From Centrapalus pauciflorus (lineage: Eukaryota > Streptophyta > Magnoliopsida > Asterales > Asteraceae), in assembly GCA_020465985.1 (NCBI GenBank), contig JAANYP010007579.1, forward strand, positions 620,001-684,000: DNA of 64,000 nt, written 5' to 3'. Below, in pieces: positions 60,657 through 64,000 of this stretch. Positions within the stretch are counted from its first letter, which is position 1; each line of letters starts with the position of its first letter. The notes beneath the pieces were generated by a model, which searched no databases, was not told the origin of the DNA, and saw nothing but the letters and a program-made list of their open reading frames with translations. The translations under genes and the position numbers were made by a program.

Positions 60657-61523
60657 CTGAACAAAAAATAATGTTTTCTGTTAATAACAGTTCCAAAAAC
60701 AGAGTTGTCGGTTTCCATCATACATAGAATATTTTTATTCTATTTTTAAAAATCTATCAAAGTCTCCCATTGGGTTGTCATTCTACTATAGAATGTTTTT
60801 TTTCATTCATAGATGTTTTATAGAATGTTTATAGAATATTTTTATTCTATTTTTAAAAGTCTATCTAATTCTCCTATTGGTTGTCATTCTCCTATAGAAT
60901 GACTTATAGAATTATTCATGATAAATTTAACGTTTTTCATTGTATTAAAAATATTATGTCGATTTCCATCATACATAGAATATTTGTATTCTATTCTTAA
61001 AAATCTATCTAATTCTCCAACTGGTTTTTCATCCCTCTATAGAATGTTTTTTTTTTCATTCATAGATGTTTTATAGAAGTATTCATCATATATTGAATGT
61101 TTTTCATTGTATTAAATATAATATGTCGATTTCCCTCATAGATTCTCATTCTAATGTAGAATGTTTTTTATTTAAGCATAGATGATCAATAAAATTTTCC
61201 ATCCTACATAGAATATTTTTTCAGTATGTTAAAAATAATACTTCTAGTCACACTTTTGTCCCCTATTCTATGAAAATGATATATAGAATTTCCAGTTTTC
61301 TAATAGAATGATGCAACATATCAATTTCAGTTATTCCAGAAATAACTAGATTTTAACATAGAATATGACCAATAAGTTTTCATGCTTTAATATATAATAA
61401 TTCCATTCTATGTAGAATGATATATCATTCTACGAAGAAAACAAAAAGCCCAGGAACATAGAATATGACCAATAAGTTTTCATGCTTTAATATTTGGTTC
61501 AAAAATAAATATTTGGTACTTAC
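60657..61523. repeat. Tandemly repetitive third intron of the Ulp1 gene
   Basis: Contains three to four ~120-125-bp units, each with TTTCCATCATACATAGAAT, TATTCTATTTTTAAAAATC, ATCTAATTCTCC and CATTCATAGATGTTTTATAG in order (near 60717, 60835, 60960 and a partial one at 61130). At its 5' end a 39-bp segment (AACATAGAATATGACCAATA...) occurs twice, identical, at 61355-61393 and 61455-61493, exactly 100 bp apart. Confidence 0.7.
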
Positions 61524-63020
61524 AGTTAATAAAACCAGAGGGCCGCAATGGCAGAATCCGCTTGCTACCTTCGGCCAATGAAACTTGCACTGCTTCAAGA
61601 CGTCAAGTATGTATCCACACCAATCCAAAGTTTGAAACTCTTCTCCCGGCCTCATCAATGGCAAAAGTCGCTGGTTGACTAAGCCCATCCGGGTTCCTTC
61701 AGCCAAAATAGTCGAAACCAAAACAATGAAATTCAGAGTGAACATTCTGTCTGAAATGTTTTTGTCCGAAATAGCCTCTAAAACATCTAACGGCCTTATT
61801 TCTGAAATCTTAAATTGGTCCTTCCACATTCTTGTCACTACGTCCCTCTTATTCGCCACCGCTAACCGGGATATATCAATCCCTTCCTTGGGTATGCCAA
61901 ACACGCTGTGGATCCTATCCTTCGTTATTAATAGCTCTCCTTGCTCCAGCAGTATGCTACAGCTTTCTGGGTTGAAATTATCTATCACGTAGTATCCAAG
62001 TTTTGACGGAATCCCTGAAACTTTCATGTCTAAAAGACTACCCAAACCTAGTTGCTTGACAATTTTTTTTTGTCCTTCAGTCATCATCGACGCAGCCTTC
62101 ATCAACGTTCCGGGTGAGAAGCGCGATTTCAGCACCCTAACTCCGGTTTGATCATCCACATCCTCATTTTTGACCGATGCTTCCTCCTTGATTTCTCATT
62201 TAACGTTGTCTCGAGTCAATCTTGGTCGTTTATCCCTTTGAAATTTCCCTCCTTTGGTCCCTTTTTCTCCTAAAGCTTGTTGCTTGGTTTTAGATGCGAG
62301 TTTCTCTACTATTGCATCCAAGAATCTTTCCGAAATATCAAAACCTGTATCCTCTCTCTTCCTTTTACGCTCCTTCTTCTTTTTTGTCTTCACTCGTTTA
62401 TCTGTGATAAAATGAAAATTCCTTTAAATCATCTTCGTCGGTTTAGCAACATTATGATCTCCGATAGGTTATTTGTAAAAAAGAGGGCTGGGTAGTTTTA
62501 TCAATGATTTATACCTAGAGTAAACCAATTTATTTAACATATTTAAAATATATTCTACGGGGAATGAACTTATTCTTTGTAGATAAATCTCATTATATTC
62601 AGAATCTTATACGGAGAATGAAATTTTATATTACACGTAGTTTATAAAAAAAACAGTGTTTTCTTATTTGTTCAGATAAATAAATTATACCTTCAGACGA
62701 TGATGAGACGGATGATTCCGAATCATCGGAGCTATCAATTCTTTCTCGTTTCGTCCGCCGGCTAGGAATCTTTTTCAGTTTTCCTCTCTTTGACTTTTTC
62801 GAGGACACTGAAACCGTGTCCCTAGATTCACTTCCTTCTTCTTTGTCATCGATCCTCACATGCTTTAGTTTTCCCCCCTTTCGGGTTTTCTTTGTTTGCT
62901 GTTTTTCTTCTTCGGAAGATTCTGCCAAATTTAAATTATCAAATCCTGTTATAGGACTTATTTAAGATTATGATCCCCTAAAAAGCAAAACAGAGGGTGT
63001 ATATGAATCATTTTTCGATT

Positions 63021-63380
63021 ATTGAGCATAGAATCATATCGTAGAATATATGATTATATATAAACATTCTATGTAGAATGTTATGCTTCTTCGTAGAATA
63101 GCAACTTTTTTAAACAGATAACATTTATCATTTTCGTATAACGGACAGTATTCTATCTAGAATACATTACCATCATAACCATCATAATCAAATTATCGTT
63201 ATTGAGCATAGAATCATATAGTAGAATATTTGATTCTATAAAACATTCTATGTAGAATGTTATGCTTCTTCGTAAAATAGCAACTTTTTTAAGCAGATAA
63301 CATTTATCATTTTCCTATAACGGACAGTATTCTACCTAGAATACATTAGCATCATAACCATCATAATCAAATTATCGTTC
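63021..63380. repeat. 180-bp tandem duplication in intron 1 of the Ulp1 gene
   Basis: 63021-63200 and 63201-63380 are near-identical direct repeats starting ATTGAGCATAGAATCATAT. Each contains the palindrome ATTCTATGTAGAAT and a second palindrome ATTCTAYCTAGAAT before ACCATCATAATCAAATTATCG. Differences are scattered single bases, so the duplication is fairly recent. Confidence 0.85.
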
Positions 63381-64000
63381 TTCCAAGTATTAAGAGAAAT
63401 AAAGAGAGATAACATTAAAGTTCTTTTTCTAGAAGAATATTGAGTTCTATTTAGAATATCATTCATTTCATCAGACTCCACAGGTCAATGGGTTGTAGAA
63501 TACTTTTCTAACCTGAATCAAACACAACATACCCTAAAAATAGCATCGATAAATTTCTCATTCTACGTAGAATAACATATTCGTCATCTTCTTTAACTCT
63601 TTTTTATCCCCAAAAAATAATCTAAAATTGACCCAAACCCTAAAATCTAGGGTTTTTATATATACATTTCAGAAAACTCACCCTCCCAATAAGCCAAATA
63701 CATAAAACATTCTCCAAATAATCATCATAATCATCAAATCGACTGTTTATCTACCGTAGAATGTTCATAGAAGGCAAAATCACTATAAAAAAACCTTACC
63801 AAACTCATCCGAAGACGACAATCGTACTGGCTTACTCGAAGCAAATCTTTTCACCTTAACTTTGTCATCTTCTTTTCCCTTTAGTTTAGAAACACCCTTC
63901 CCTGTAGAATGCATTTTCGCCAAATGCAGGTCATCGAAAATTTTCAAAAAAAAAAACCATTTCTATTAAAAGAATCGCATTGTTCTTACGCTTTGCTTTG

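Larger units (their letters stand above)
55880..63780. repeat. Dispersed palindrome ATTCTAYRTAGAAT confined to introns and spacers
   Basis: Full 14-bp palindromes occur at 56088, 56155, 56176, 57304, 58961, 59154, 61405, 63066, 63150, 63245, 63329 and 63560 (start positions; the two central bases vary), with many half-sites (TAGAAT, ATTCTA) between them. They fill the intron and 3' side of the FAR1-type fragment and the introns of the Ulp1 gene, and I saw none in the exons. Upstream of ~55880 and in the rest of the window they are absent. Confidence 0.8.
58069..63914 (-). pseudogene. Ulp1-family (C48) cysteine protease gene, transposon type, eight exons with two lesions
   Basis: Minus-strand exons: 63800-63914, 62691-62921, 61524-62401, 59740-60656, 59415-59601, 58763-58885, 58549-58686, 58069-58457. 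All boundaries are GT-AG and phases agree. Exons 1-3 begin with a Lys/Ser/Glu-rich, nuclear-like N-terminus (KKKERKRKRE). Exon 3 holds the transposon-Ulp1 mobile-like domain (GLGSLLDMKVSGIPSKLGYY, IDNFNPESCSILL, SVFGIPKEG). Exon 4 is acidic. Exons 5-8 are the protease: HDAWVYYGVIDLW, HFFLIVFNLKKPSIDVID with the catalytic His and Asp, and QNSVDCGVFLMRHMETY with the oxyanion Gln and catalytic Cys. Lesions: an in-frame TGA at 62196-62198 in exon 3, and a one-base frame break near 58395 in exon 8. Plant genes of this type are mostly carried by Mutator (Kaonashi) or CACTA elements. About 990 codons in total. Confidence 0.82.

Overview
The window is nuclear DNA of a flowering plant, most likely a eudicot. 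Genes with GT-AG introns and plant-specific families sit in a very AT-rich background full of small non-autonomous DNA transposons, dinucleotide microsatellites and LTR-retroelement debris. The style of the repeats recalls large asterid genomes, but I cannot name a genus. No tRNA or rRNA gene, CRISPR array or organellar block was seen.

Conserved genes, left to right: (1) an ARMADILLO-REPEAT-ONLY (ARO)-like protein, minus strand, running off the left edge (1-1134); (2) a complete eight-exon MATE/DETOXIFICATION transporter, plus strand (11575-13867, 507 aa); (3) a complete four-exon BTB/POZ-NPH3 protein, minus strand (20647-22869, 604 aa); (4) a two-exon GT17 glycosyltransferase related to beta-1,4-GlcNAc-transferase III, plus strand (39404-41387, 402 aa); (5) a small unrecognised single-exon gene with its own TATA box (47057-47443) and a decayed partial copy 1 kb downstream; (6) a two-exon Myb/SANT-like protein related to the DNA-binding partner of Harbinger transposons, minus strand (49303-50441, 348 aa). 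These genes are independent. Nothing suggests a pathway cluster.

The intergenic space can be dissected into elements with recognisable ends. There are six copies of one hAT MITE family, four with clear 8-bp target duplications. Further hAT derivatives lie at 4531-5564 (which hosts a nested Mutator foldback element and a MITE), 14776-15301, 19086-19524 and 32656-33644. Mutator-like elements lie at 4822-5127 and 7182-8112, and a Pack-MULE at 35153-36102 carries an AT-hook/proline-rich gene fragment. There are also two Harbinger-like MITEs, a tRNA-type SINE just upstream of the MATE gene, and Ty3-like LTR fragments. A distinct family of elements is bounded by (TA)n tracts and shares the terminal motif TATAG...GGTTC; four of them stand head to tail at 50.7-52.9 kb.

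The right 9 kb (55.2 kb to the window end) is the most unusual part. The C-terminal half of a FAR1/Mutator-type transposase (plus strand) faces an eight-exon Ulp1 (C48 SUMO-protease-like) gene (minus strand, 58069-63914). All introns and spacers of both, and none of the exons I read, are peppered with the palindrome ATTCTAYRTAGAAT. I interpret this as a Kaonashi-type, Ulp1-carrying MULE or a derivative of one. It is no longer autonomous as read: the transposase lacks its N-terminal half and a SWIM-finger histidine, and the protease gene has an in-frame TGA and a one-base frame break.
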